Part shown: positions 35,316 to 43,262 of the stretch, one piece after another | Numbering within the stretch: the stretch's first letter is position 1 | How the letters are laid out: each line of letters starts with the position of its first letter | NCBI GenBank assembly: GCA_002426195.1 | Contig: DIOT01000041.1 | Location: 1 to 64,000, forward strand | Reading direction: 5' to 3' | Source: Bacteroidales bacterium UBA5507 | GTDB taxonomy: Bacteria > Bacteroidota > Bacteroidia > Bacteroidales > Lentimicrobiaceae | DNA: 64,000 bases | Program-made: the position numbers and the translations under genes | The notes under the pieces: model-generated | What the model was told of the DNA's origin: nothing | The model's database searches: none | What the model saw: the letters and a program-made list of their open reading frames with translations, nothing else

Positions 35316-35609
35316 TTATGTACGCTTAACTATATAACTCCACTCAGGATATTGCCTTATATACTCTTTTACAGCAGGACATGCTGCTCTTACCCAATAA
35401 CCGTTAAGCACTGCAAATTGCAGTGCAAAAAGTATTAATGAGGCAGCGTGACCGTTACCTCTCAAAGATTGAGGAACATAGGCTGAAAACAATTCAATAG
35501 TATTATCTGAGATATAGTAGCGCAAATACGAACTGCCGATTTCTGTTTCAATGACAAACATATTGCCTTTGTCAACAATTTCGATATGTTGCTTAATCTG
35601 GAGTTGCAT
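35316..35609 (-). CDS. Short GNAT-fold N-acetyltransferase (YjdJ/NATD1 type)
   Basis: The 97-residue protein matches the mini-GNAT family: strands in FVIETEIGSSYLRYYI, then ELFSAYVPQSLRGNGHAASL carrying the acetyl-CoA binding Arg-Gly-x-Gly loop, and a final helix ending with EYIRQYPEWSYIV. Only the central GNAT core is kept, as in human NATD1 and E. coli YjdJ. The substrate is unknown. The ATG at 35609 gives a complete domain. Confidence 0.9.
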   Translation of the reverse strand: MQLQIKQHIEIVDKGNMFVIETEIGSSYLRYYISDNTIELFSAYVPQSLRGNGHAASLILFALQFAVLNGYWVRAACPAVKEYIRQYPEWSYIVKRT

Positions 35610-35839
35610 AACTAGTTGTTATGTGTGACTGAATGGATGAATATTGGAGACGTGAAATTACAACAGAAAAGGCCGCTTCTTACATTTAGCTGATGAAAAT
35701 ACGTATAATTACTTAGGGTGAAAGATTTATTAGCTAAGGAGGATCTAAAACCTTGTTTTTGGCATACGTGTTTTCACTTATGATAATTTGCAGTTAATCC
35801 AAAATTTGAGTAAACTTACTGTGTTTTTATTAAAAAGTG

Positions 35840-35886
35840 ATGGCTTCACAACACTACAAATTGCTTTTGTAATGCGGTGAAGCCAT
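35840..35886 (-). terminator. Nested-hairpin terminator after the aldehyde oxidoreductase
   Basis: A perfect 10-bp outer stem (35840-35849 with 35877-35886) encloses an inner TACAAA/TTTGTA stem. On the minus strand it is followed by CACTTTTTAA. It lies 20 bp beyond the oxidoreductase stop. The rest of the 297-bp gap 35610-35906 shows no gene or further signal I can support. Confidence 0.78.
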
Positions 35887-35906
35887 ATTCTATTTACTCA
35901 AATGCT

Positions 35907-38063
35907 CTATTGTAATGGAGTAACCACCTCAAGAAGCTCAGGCAAGTCCATGCCAAGGTCTTTGAGATGGGCAATTGTGGGCACACCATTCAGGTTCCAC
36001 CCTCTCCTTGTATAAACAGCGTCGAGCAGTTTTTCGTACTGCTGCTCACGATATTTACGCGTAGCGGCCATCTTTTCGTCAAGTGTCATTGTCTCAGGAT
36101 TTAATCCCTGGTTATCAATTAACTGCTTGTCGTATCTTTCCTGACGCGACAGGTATTCTTCCTTCGTAACAGGTCCAGCAGCACGATAAGGCTGAGCGTC
36201 ATTCTTACGCAAACCGTAACCGCGTCTGATGTTAAACACTCTCTGGAAGTTATAAACCCGCTCTGATTGTCGTATCATTTCCGGAATGTCAATATTTTTT
36301 CCTGTAACAGCATTGTAAACAGTTATATAATTATCAACATGTTCAGGAACTTTATGAGGCTCGGCAGTTTGTTTGTTGTCTTTTGGAACCACATCATTCC
36401 AAGGTAGCTTGCAAAATCCCTGCAACCCGAACCATGTTCGGAACATAGGGAAGTAATGGAGTGCTTCAGCCTTATCTTTAAAAGTAGGAAGTTGGTTATT
36501 TACCATATCCATAAAAATAAGCCATGCTTCATCATGCTGAGGACCTTTATTGGTCATTCCATAACCACCTTGTTGTGCGAGAGATTCTTTTGATACGTAT
36601 TGTGAATACTCAAGTCCTTTAGCCTCCATACCTATGTCGTTGAGGAAATCGGCGTCAGCACCATATTGTTCAACGAAGAGTTTCTTCATGCGATGTACTC
36701 CAAGTCCTGCAATTTTACCGAATCCTTCACCTCTTGCCAACTGGTGTAAAAGTTCGAGAGCGGCTTCTTTATTCCCAAAATTAAGCTCGAGTCCGCCGGT
36801 AATTTCTTTGTTGAGTATACCGTTCTCATAACATTCCATTATGAAGGCTAAGGTAGTTCCCCAGGTTATGGTACAAATTCCGTAAGTGTCGCAATAGAAA
36901 TTAGCTTCAATAATAGCAGGGTAATCAAAAATTCCCAGATTGGATCCTAATCCTGCTGCTGTTTCGTATTCCGGACCGTCAACTATTACTTTTTGTCCCT
37001 TATATGGGCCTGTCTGTAATTCGAAATCGTCAACTCCCTTTGAACATGACATTGCACATCCTATCCAACAACCATCGGGGATCCCTAAAGTGAAATACTT
37101 TTCGCGTAACAAATCACTGTGGATGTTAATAGCATCCATGTGACTTCCATATTTGAAGTTATGAGTTGGAAGTAAGTCGTAATCGTTCATCACGTTAACG
37201 ATGTTAGCAGTACCCTTTTTTCTCATCTGGCACTGATGGTCATCGAGTTCACGAATTTCCTGCTGGTATCTGTTACCACGTTCCATTATTGGTTTTAGGT
37301 CGTGTACGTTGTTAAGGTTACCTGAAACGCCTGAAACATGAGCGACGATTGCTTTAATTTTCTTATTGCGGAATACGGTGCCAAGGCCACCTCTTCCGGC
37401 TTGTTTTAATCTTATTTTTTTTCTCTTTATATCATAAAAGGTAAAGTTCAGCATTCCAAGAAGTGATCGTTCTGCAGCGGCTCCTGTTGAAACGATACCA
37501 ATATTTTTGGCATCTTTTTCATTTTCGGCAAATACTTCAGTGAGTTGTTCAGCGAGGATGTGTGAATCGGCTTCAAATCCCGGATCTTCGAATATCTGAA
37601 TTACGTGATTACGCCCATCAATGTAAATGATTATGTCTTTTTCAGCTTTTCCCTGTAGCTCAATTGCATCAAAACCTGCAAACTTGGAAAATGGTCCGAA
37701 GAATCCTCCAACATTTGAATCCATTACTGAATCGGTTTGTGGTGATATAGTAACAAGCAGGGATTTTCCGGTACCGGAGTATTGTGTGATTCCGCATACA
37801 GGACCGCCGGCAATAACTATTTCATTATCATCATCATCCCAACGTGTATCAGGTCTTGTGCCATCCCATAACAATCTGAGACCAAATCCCTTACCACCAA
37901 TAAACTTGTCCTTCATTTCCTGTGATACAGGTTTCTCGGCAATTTTACCGGTGCCAACGTTGATGTAAAGTGTTCGGTTGTTGTAGCCTTTTTCAATTGG
38001 ATGCCAGTTGTACTTGTATTCTTTAAGCAGGCATAGCGATGATTTTTCTACTTCAGTAAGCAT
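35907..38063 (-). CDS. Tungsten-type aldehyde:ferredoxin oxidoreductase family enzyme
   Basis: Members of this family hold a bis-pterin tungsten centre and a [4Fe-4S] cluster and oxidise aldehydes or reduce acids or aromatic CoA esters using ferredoxin. The N-terminal AOR domain has FIGGKGFGLRLLWDG and AGGPVCGITQYSGTGKSLLV, and QAGRGGLGTVFRNKKIKAI is the classic pterin-side motif. The cluster cysteines are Cys332, Cys336 and Cys340, spaced C-x3-C-x3-C, with Cys551 as the likely fourth. At 718 residues it is longer than archaeal AOR (about 605), with a ~30-residue N-terminal extension and a longer C-terminus. It is divergent from thiF/thiS-like genes. The substrate is unknown. Confidence 0.9.
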   Translation of the reverse strand: MLTEVEKSSLCLLKEYKYNWHPIEKGYNNRTLYINVGTGKIAEKPVSQEMKDKFIGGKGFGLRLLWDGTRPDTRWDDDDNEIVIAGGPVCGITQYSGTGKSLLVTISPQTDSVMDSNVGGFFGPFSKFAGFDAIELQGKAEKDIIIYIDGRNHVIQIFEDPGFEADSHILAEQLTEVFAENEKDAKNIGIVSTGAAAERSLLGMLNFTFYDIKRKKIRLKQAGRGGLGTVFRNKKIKAIVAHVSGVSGNLNNVHDLKPIMERGNRYQQEIRELDDHQCQMRKKGTANIVNVMNDYDLLPTHNFKYGSHMDAINIHSDLLREKYFTLGIPDGCWIGCAMSCSKGVDDFELQTGPYKGQKVIVDGPEYETAAGLGSNLGIFDYPAIIEANFYCDTYGICTITWGTTLAFIMECYENGILNKEITGGLELNFGNKEAALELLHQLARGEGFGKIAGLGVHRMKKLFVEQYGADADFLNDIGMEAKGLEYSQYVSKESLAQQGGYGMTNKGPQHDEAWLIFMDMVNNQLPTFKDKAEALHYFPMFRTWFGLQGFCKLPWNDVVPKDNKQTAEPHKVPEHVDNYITVYNAVTGKNIDIPEMIRQSERVYNFQRVFNIRRGYGLRKNDAQPYRAAGPVTKEEYLSRQERYDKQLIDNQGLNPETMTLDEKMAATRKYREQQYEKLLDAVYTRRGWNLNGVPTIAHLKDLGMDLPELLEVVTPLQ

Positions 38064-38122
38064 AATTTCTTGTATTAGATTATATAAAGTCTTTTCTAAG
38101 TTGCCGTTTGTTTATTTTTTCA

Positions 38123-38130
38123 CAAATGTA
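38123..38130 (-). promoter_or_regulatory. Candidate promoter of the aldehyde oxidoreductase
   Basis: On the minus strand a perfect -7 box TACATTTG lies 59 bp before the oxidoreductase ATG, giving a leader of roughly 50 nt. No well-placed TTG is visible. Confidence 0.42.
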
Positions 38131-38232
38131 ATAAGATTTGGGTCACAGATAGCTTAAAGCCTGAAAAATAGCGATATGCAAAGTGCTTCATATCAGTTGG
38201 ATCACCAAATTTCAAATTATGTTTTGAGGTTA

Positions 38233-38260
38233 TTGAACGGAATAGAATTTTGTATATTAG
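38233..38260 (+). promoter_or_regulatory. Candidate promoter of the thiF/thiS-like pair
   Basis: TTG (38233-38235), a 17-bp spacer and TATATTAG (38253-38260), one mismatch to TAnnTTTG, precede the ATG at 38289 by 28 bp. Together with the box at 38123 this makes the 225-bp gap a divergent promoter region. Confidence 0.4.
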
Positions 38261-38288
38261 CGCACGTTATTTTCAATTTTTGATAGAG

Positions 38289-38909
38289 ATGGAAAAAAAC
38301 TTTCCTGCCATAGTGAGGGATTATCTAAGTACTTGTACTGTTGGCATTGCAGGATGCGGGGGCCTGGGCTCCACTTGTGCAATTAATCTGGCAAGAGCGG
38401 GTGTTGGAAAACTTGTTATAGCTGATTTTGATATTGTTACTCCCGAAAATCTTGAAAGGCAGTACTATTTCAGAGATCAGGTTGGTAAGCTGAAAGTACA
38501 CGCTTTGAAAGATAATATTGAGCGTATTGATCCTTCCATCTCGGTTAAAGCTTTCGATCTGAAATTGTGTTCATCGGATATTATGGAGCTTTTTGCCGGT
38601 TGTGATATTATTGTGGAAGCTTTCGACAGGGCTGAAATGAAGCAAATGATAATTGAGACAACACTTAATGATATGCCCGACAAGCACCTTGTCACAGGTT
38701 GTGGTTTAGCCGGATGGGGAAAGACTGATATTCTGCGTGTTGAAAGGCTTGGTAAAGTGATAGTGTGTGGTGACCAGGTTTCAGAAGTTGCACCTGAAAC
38801 TCCACTTACTGCCCCGAGAGTAGGAATAGTGGCAAATATGGAGGCAAATGAAGTTATTGAATTGTTAATGCAAAAATTTTTAAAGGAGAATGAAGATCTT
38901 ACTAAATAA
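38289..38909 (+). CDS. Short ThiF/MoeB-type sulfur-carrier adenylyltransferase
   Basis: E1-like enzymes of this group adenylate the C-terminal Gly of ThiS or MoaD. The nucleotide loop VGIAGCGGLGSTCAINLARA is followed by LVIADFDIVTPENLERQYY and an Asp in CDIIVEAFDRAEMK. At 206 residues it fits the short ThiF family 2 and lacks the C-terminal zinc-Cys region of classical ThiF/MoeB. The ATG at 38289 is preferred to a TTG at 38250. It overlaps the carrier gene by 20 bp and is divergent from a tungstopterin enzyme, so it may serve that cofactor rather than thiamine. Confidence 0.87.
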   Translation: MEKNFPAIVRDYLSTCTVGIAGCGGLGSTCAINLARAGVGKLVIADFDIVTPENLERQYYFRDQVGKLKVHALKDNIERIDPSISVKAFDLKLCSSDIMELFAGCDIIVEAFDRAEMKQMIIETTLNDMPDKHLVTGCGLAGWGKTDILRVERLGKVIVCGDQVSEVAPETPLTAPRVGIVANMEANEVIELLMQKFLKENEDLTK

Positions 38910-39093
38910 TAAGGAAGAGGTTATAGAAGCCGGAAGTATTACAATTAGTGAACTTTTGGTTTTAAAGAAGTTTACGTGGAAGATGTTAATAATCAAGGTT
39001 AATGGCAGAGTGCTGAAACGCAGTGAGTACGACACAACTACTGTCAAGGATGGTGATGATGTGAGCGTATTTCATCTAATCACGGGCGGTTGA
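38890..39093 (+). CDS. ThiS/MoaD-like sulfur carrier protein
   Basis: The 67-residue beta-grasp protein ends in Gly-Gly (VFHLITGG), the thiocarboxylate-forming tail. KVNGRVLKRSEYDTTTVKDG matches the ThiS/MoaD core. Its start overlaps the adenylyltransferase gene by 20 bp, so the two are coupled. By sequence it is closer to ThiS. By position beside an aldehyde oxidoreductase it may be the carrier for pterin dithiolene sulfur. No other thiamine genes (thiC, thiG, thiH) are nearby. Confidence 0.88.
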   Translation: MKILLNNKEEVIEAGSITISELLVLKKFTWKMLIIKVNGRVLKRSEYDTTTVKDGDDVSVFHLITGG

Positions 39094-39152
39094 TAGACCG
39101 CATTTACTGACATGACCTGAATACCATACCGTGAGCTATAAAGGAGTTACTT

Positions 39153-40433
39153 TTAAAGGACTTCAGCAACCGTAAAGGCACTTCCTCCTATAAAAATCAT
39201 ATCAGTTGCAATAGCCTGAGCTTTTGCTGCCAATAATGCTTCTTTTACTGAATGATATGTTTTGCCCGCTAAACCTGCTTTATTGGCAAGAAGTTTAAGT
39301 TCCTCTTCGTTTAAACCTCTGGGAATATTAGCCTTACAGAAATAATATGTGGCATTTTTGGGAAGTAATCCGAGCATCCCATTGATGTCTTTATCGTTGA
39401 CAACGCCCAGTACAAAATGGAGATGATTAAATTCTTGCCTATTTATTTGATTAACTACATATTTCAAACCGTGGACATTATGTCCTATATCACATACAGT
39501 AAGCGGATCTCTGCTGAGAATTTGCCATCTTCCCCGGAATCCGGTGTTCTTAAGAACGTTCTTTAATCCGCTGAAAATAAGTTCTTCGTAGTTGGGTTTA
39601 TCTATTAACTGCCTGAACTCCGGCAGCCTGGCACAAGCCAGCAAAGTTGTTATATTTTTAATCTGATACTCGCCGGTTAGTTGTGAGATGTATTTTTTAC
39701 CGGTTTCACTGTCAGTTATCTCTAGATATCCGGGTGTTTCGGTTGCTTCAATAGCCACTGTTTTATCAGCAAACAAAATCATGCTTCCAGATTTAAGTGC
39801 TTTTTCCCTGAAAACAGGGTCGGTATCGGTGTTGCTTTCACCTATAACAACAGGCACTTTATGCTTGATGATTCCTGCTTTTTCACCTGCAATTGATGGG
39901 AGCGTATTACCCAAAAATTGCATATGGTCGAAGCCAATGTTTGTTATCACACAAAATAGCGGATCAATTACATTTGTTGAATCCAGTCTGCCACCCATCC
40001 CGGTTTCAACGATTGCAATATCTACATTGCACTTCTCAAACCATGCCATTGCCATAACAAATGTCATTTCAAAGAAGGATGGTTTTATGATTTCAATATT
40101 GTCTTTGTATTCCTCCAGAAATTCTGTCACAAATTCCTTGGAAACCATTTGGCCGTTTACTCTGATTCTTTCTCTGAAATCAACAAGATGAGGGGAGGTG
40201 AACAGACCAGTTTTCAGGCCTGCCTCAGTACAGATTGAAGCAAGCATATTTGACACTGAACCCTTACCGTTAGTACCGGCAATATGAATGGTTCTGAAGT
40301 TCTTATAAGGGTTGTCGGCTGCGTTACACAGTGCTATTGTGTTATCAAGATTGGCTTTATATGCAGCTGCACCAATTCGGTGGAACATTGGCAATTGACT
40401 ATAGAGATAATCAAGCGCCTCTTTATAGTTCAT
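39153..40433 (-). CDS. folC: Folylpolyglutamate synthase / dihydrofolate synthase
   Basis: FolC adds glutamates to folates and, in most bacteria, also joins dihydropteroate and glutamate. The Mur-ligase fold is clear: P-loop HIAGTNGKGSVSNMLASI, then ETGMGGRLDSTNVIDP, and a C-terminal domain with VCDIGHNVHGLKYVV and HFVLGVVNDKD. The 426-residue length is typical. It starts 5 bp after the TonB-like gene, so it is the last gene of exbB-exbD-tonB-folC. Confidence 0.95.
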   Translation of the reverse strand: MNYKEALDYLYSQLPMFHRIGAAAYKANLDNTIALCNAADNPYKNFRTIHIAGTNGKGSVSNMLASICTEAGLKTGLFTSPHLVDFRERIRVNGQMVSKEFVTEFLEEYKDNIEIIKPSFFEMTFVMAMAWFEKCNVDIAIVETGMGGRLDSTNVIDPLFCVITNIGFDHMQFLGNTLPSIAGEKAGIIKHKVPVVIGESNTDTDPVFREKALKSGSMILFADKTVAIEATETPGYLEITDSETGKKYISQLTGEYQIKNITTLLACARLPEFRQLIDKPNYEELIFSGLKNVLKNTGFRGRWQILSRDPLTVCDIGHNVHGLKYVVNQINRQEFNHLHFVLGVVNDKDINGMLGLLPKNATYYFCKANIPRGLNEEELKLLANKAGLAGKTYHSVKEALLAAKAQAIATDMIFIGGSAFTVAEVL

Positions 40434-40438
40434 GAGTT

Positions 40439-41254
40439 TTAATTTAAGTCGAAGTGGTAGGTTATAGTTCCTTTTTGTTCTTCAGGAGCGTCAGGTTTTG
40501 GATCAAACCGGGCCTTCTCAGCAGCAGTTTTAGCAAGTTGTTGAAGCTGAGCATTTGATGTAGTTGTGCCTTTGGCACCGGCAACAGCACGTGTAACAAT
40601 TCCGGCGCGGTTTACCCAGATGGATACAACCACAGTTCCTTCTGTTGTGAAGTTTCGTGAAGGAGCGGGAAGAGAACGAACGCTTCGTCCGGCAAGACTG
40701 AATGAAGTGCCTCCACCAACGCCTCCCGGTCCACCTCCTGAACCTCCTGTGCCATCATATCCTGTTGCATTTGGATCACCAAAAGTTTTACCCTGATCTC
40801 CGGGTTTGCCTGTAATTCCTTCATTGCCTCCCTGACCTGTATTACTCCCGGTAGTGCTTCTTCCTGGGAATAACGCTCTTGGGTCTACTTTAGGAAGTGG
40901 CTCCGGAGTTGGCTCTTGTTTAACCACTTGCGATTGTTGGGGCTTTTCGACGGGTTTGGGTTTAACTACTTTCTTAGGTTCTATAACAGGGGCGTCTTCT
41001 ACATCCTGTGTAAGCATTTCGTCAGAAGGGTCAGTACGTGAAGGAGATGGAGCAGGTGATGCTGCAGCTGCTAGCTCGAGTGGCTGAACACTTCCCATTC
41101 CATCATCAGAATTGCCGAGGTTTACTTCAACACCACCTTCAGATGGCAGAGGCAAGGGAGTCACCAGTGCCAGCCAAAATAATGCCAGTACCAGTATTGC
41201 ATGGAATATAATTGTGCCAATAATCCCTTTTATCTTATCCTTTTCCATCTGCAT
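40439..41254 (-). CDS. TonB/TolA-like energy transducer
   Basis: One N-terminal helix (IIGTIIFHAILVLALFWLAL) anchors the protein in the inner membrane. A Pro/Lys-rich stretch (EPKKVVKPKPVEKPQQSQVV) and a Gly-rich linker span the periplasm. The C-terminal domain (about 195-271) has TEGTVVVSIWVNRAGIVTRA and AAEKARFDPKPDAPEEQKGT, the TonB-type fold that contacts outer-membrane partners. It works with the ExbB/ExbD pair encoded just upstream. A second ATG at 41248 is an equally good start. Confidence 0.9.
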   Translation of the reverse strand: MQMEKDKIKGIIGTIIFHAILVLALFWLALVTPLPLPSEGGVEVNLGNSDDGMGSVQPLELAAAASPAPSPSRTDPSDEMLTQDVEDAPVIEPKKVVKPKPVEKPQQSQVVKQEPTPEPLPKVDPRALFPGRSTTGSNTGQGGNEGITGKPGDQGKTFGDPNATGYDGTGGSGGGPGGVGGGTSFSLAGRSVRSLPAPSRNFTTEGTVVVSIWVNRAGIVTRAVAGAKGTTTSNAQLQQLAKTAAEKARFDPKPDAPEEQKGTITYHFDLN

Positions 41255-41255
41255 T

Positions 41256-41669
41256 TTACTTAGCAGGTCGTGTCGCTAATATTACCTTATGCTTTGCCTG
41301 CGTCATTTCATTTACCTTATTTACTGCATCAATAAGGTTTACAACGTATTGAACCGGTACAGATTCATCTGCTCTCAGCACTACTGAGCCTTCTGTTTGT
41401 CCCTGTAACTTTTGCCCGATAGTTTCAGTTAAAAACTCTACAGAAACAGGGTTTTCTTCAACAAAATAATTATAGTTGGCATCAATATAAACAGTTAATG
41501 TCTGTTTTGCCATCGTTTTCCCTGTACTGGCAGGTAGCAGGAGCTTGATGGCATTCGGTGCAATCAGTGTTGATGTCAGCATAAAGAATATCAACAAAAG
41601 GAATACCAAATCTGACATTGAAGCCTGACTATAAGCAAGACTGATTTTATTTCTTGATGTAATTGCCAT
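41256..41669 (-). CDS. exbD: ExbD/TolR-family biopolymer transport protein
   Basis: ExbD forms the proton-driven motor with ExbB. The 137-residue protein has one N-terminal helix (MSDLVFLLLIFFMLTSTL) that contains the proton-accepting Asp20, then a periplasmic domain with VVLRADESVPVQYVVNLIDA. It is 18 bp after exbB and 1 bp before the TonB-like gene. Confidence 0.94.
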   Translation of the reverse strand: MAITSRNKISLAYSQASMSDLVFLLLIFFMLTSTLIAPNAIKLLLPASTGKTMAKQTLTVYIDANYNYFVEENPVSVEFLTETIGQKLQGQTEGSVVLRADESVPVQYVVNLIDAVNKVNEMTQAKHKVILATRPAK

Positions 41670-41687
41670 TTTGCTCGTTTCTGGGTG

Positions 41688-42410
41688 TTAATTAGAAGCT
41701 GGTTCGTGCAGCAGGTCCATAAATTCAGTGGCTCTTGCTTCAAGTACAAAAACTACTTTTTCAACTCTGGCAACAAGTACGTTGTAACAGATATAACCTA
41801 AGATACCAACAATCAGACCGGCAACTGTAGTAATCATTGCCTGGTAAATACCGCTGGATAGTAACTGAATGTCAATATTATTTCCTGCCATTGACATATC
41901 ATAAAAAGCCTGCACCATGCCGGTAACTGTTCCCAGGAAGCCAAGCATAGGAGCGGCACCTGCTATCGTAGCGAGTCCGGCCATAGACTTTTCAAGTTTG
42001 GCAACTTCCAGTTTACCAACAGTTTCAATTGCCGTACTGATGTCGTTTAAAGGTTTGCCAATTCGAATAAGCCCTTTCTCTATCATTCGTGCAAGTGGGG
42101 TATGGTTGTTTTTGCATAGTGACAGGGCAGAATCGATTCGACCGTTATGAATGAAATCACGAATGTTGTTCATGAAATTTGACTCTTCATGAGAAGCCTT
42201 GCTAATCACAATATACCTTTCAATGAAGATATAAATAGCTATAACCGACATAAGTGCGATTGGCAGCATTATCCATCCTCCTTTTAATGCGAGTTCCCAT
42301 ATTGAAAGACGAATTTCGGTAGGTTGTGCCGGTTGTGCTGCTACTTGTGTTAATGTATCGGACAAAGCCGCAGCTTGTTGTGTAATTTGAAGAAGAATTC
42401 CTGATACCAT
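41688..42410 (-). CDS. exbB: MotA/TolQ/ExbB-family proton channel protein
   Basis: Three transmembrane helices: one near residue 45 (GGWIMLPIALMSVIAIYIFI), and two in the conserved second half (AGLATIAGAAPMLGFLGTVT and MITTVAGLIVGILGYICYNV). The motif GAAPMLGFLGTVTGMVQAF is diagnostic of the family. It is the first gene of exbB-exbD-tonB-folC and powers TonB-dependent uptake or a Tol-like system. Confidence 0.94.
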   Translation of the reverse strand: MVSGILLQITQQAAALSDTLTQVAAQPAQPTEIRLSIWELALKGGWIMLPIALMSVIAIYIFIERYIVISKASHEESNFMNNIRDFIHNGRIDSALSLCKNNHTPLARMIEKGLIRIGKPLNDISTAIETVGKLEVAKLEKSMAGLATIAGAAPMLGFLGTVTGMVQAFYDMSMAGNNIDIQLLSSGIYQAMITTVAGLIVGILGYICYNVLVARVEKVVFVLEARATEFMDLLHEPASN

Positions 42411-42558
42411 TGGTTATGGATTTATTTTGCACGTAAAATTATGTATTATTTAAGCCGGATTGCTTTACCGGGTTAATAAACTTTTAACATAACAGTGTTA
42501 ATATAACTGACAAGTGCATTGATTATTATCTGAAAATAAAACTCTTGTATTCTGACAT

Positions 42559-42592
42559 TAAAAAAGGAGGCTGATTGATTCAGACCTCCTTT
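42559..42592 (-). terminator. Intrinsic terminator of the 38-residue membrane protein gene
   Basis: Arms AAAGGAGG (42563-42570) and CCTCCTTT (42585-42592) pair. A further CTGA/TCAG inner stem with a one-base bulge extends the hairpin. On the minus strand it ends in a run of six T. It lies 24 bp past the small gene's stop. Confidence 0.88.
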
Positions 42593-42615
42593 AAGTTATA
42601 TTGCTTCAAAAGCTG

Positions 42616-42732
42616 TTACATAAGTACATCCATCAATAACTTGATTACGACTATCAGTACAACGAGACCGCCGAATACAATTAAAAATGGTTTAAAACCT
42701 GAAGTTTTTGGTTTTTCTATATTTTCTGACAT
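42616..42732 (-). CDS. Very small single-helix membrane protein
   Basis: The 38-residue protein has a basic, Pro/Ser-containing N-terminus (MSENIEKPKTSGFKPF) and one hydrophobic helix (LIVFGGLVVLIVVIKLLM). The topology pattern, a clear ATG and a strong terminator just downstream support a real gene too short for most annotation. No family is recognised. It may be an assembly factor or regulator of a membrane complex, but nothing in the sequence says which. Confidence 0.65.
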   Translation of the reverse strand: MSENIEKPKTSGFKPFLIVFGGLVVLIVVIKLLMDVLM

Positions 42733-42816
42733 TTAATTAAGATTTAGAATATGAATAATAGTGGCATTCATATACCTGATATGTGCCATAAACTTTAAAA
42801 TAAGCTGTTATTAATT

Positions 42817-43158
42817 CTAAATCCGGAGGTTCCTGACTACAATAATGAATGGATGTTCTTTATAACCCTGTCGGTAAGGGCTGAAATCGGGTAAAACTCT
42901 TTCATGTGAAAGGCTTTTCCACGAATCATTAAATGCAATATATGGCAGTGTCTGGACTGTAAAAGAACCTTGCACTGTTTGTGAGAACTCACTTTGCCTG
43001 AATGGTAAAAAGACAAAGGAGTGCTCATTAAAAGCATATTCTGATGTAAAATTTTCCTCCTGTTTATCCGGTAGAGAGGCATGAAATGACAGGTTTAGTG
43101 CTGCTGCAAACACTATTACAAGTATTATTTTATTTGCAAGTTCCTTAATAAAGGTCAT
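42817..43158 (-). CDS. Hypothetical exported protein
   Basis: The ATG at 43158 has AGGA just upstream and gives a signal peptide or N-terminal anchor (IILVIVFAAALNLSFHASLP). The remaining ~85 residues are rich in Phe, Ser and Pro and end in HPFIIVVRNLRI. I recognise no domain. A perfect -7 box at 43177-43184 supports transcription. An upstream in-frame start at 43179 is less likely because it lies inside that box. It is divergent from the ECF sigma gene. Confidence 0.6.
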   Translation of the reverse strand: MTFIKELANKIILVIVFAAALNLSFHASLPDKQEENFTSEYAFNEHSFVFLPFRQSEFSQTVQGSFTVQTLPYIAFNDSWKSLSHERVLPDFSPYRQGYKEHPFIIVVRNLRI

Positions 43159-43176
43159 TTCCTGTCGATTGAAAGA

Positions 43177-43184
43177 CAAAAATA
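43177..43184 (-). promoter_or_regulatory. Candidate promoter of the hypothetical exported protein
   Basis: Minus-strand TATTTTTG, a perfect TAnnTTTG box, lies 18 bp before the ATG at 43158. It predicts a leader of about 12 nt. The gap to the divergent sigma-factor gene is only 104 bp. Confidence 0.42.
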
Positions 43185-43262
43185 GTCAAAATATTGCAAG
43201 ATTTTATTCGCAATGGTGTCAAAAATATTGTAACTTACAAACTCCCATACTGAACCCTGTGC

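Noticed and set aside
39688..40191. 167-codon open frame on the plus strand inside folC
   Set aside because: It is antisense to a clear FolC with all motifs. Its Ser/Ile-rich composition is what the folC reverse complement would give.
40566..41087. Plus-strand Pro- and Gly/Ser-rich open frames opposite the TonB-like gene
   Set aside because: They mirror the Gly- and Pro-rich linker of the TonB-like protein. They are composition artefacts.
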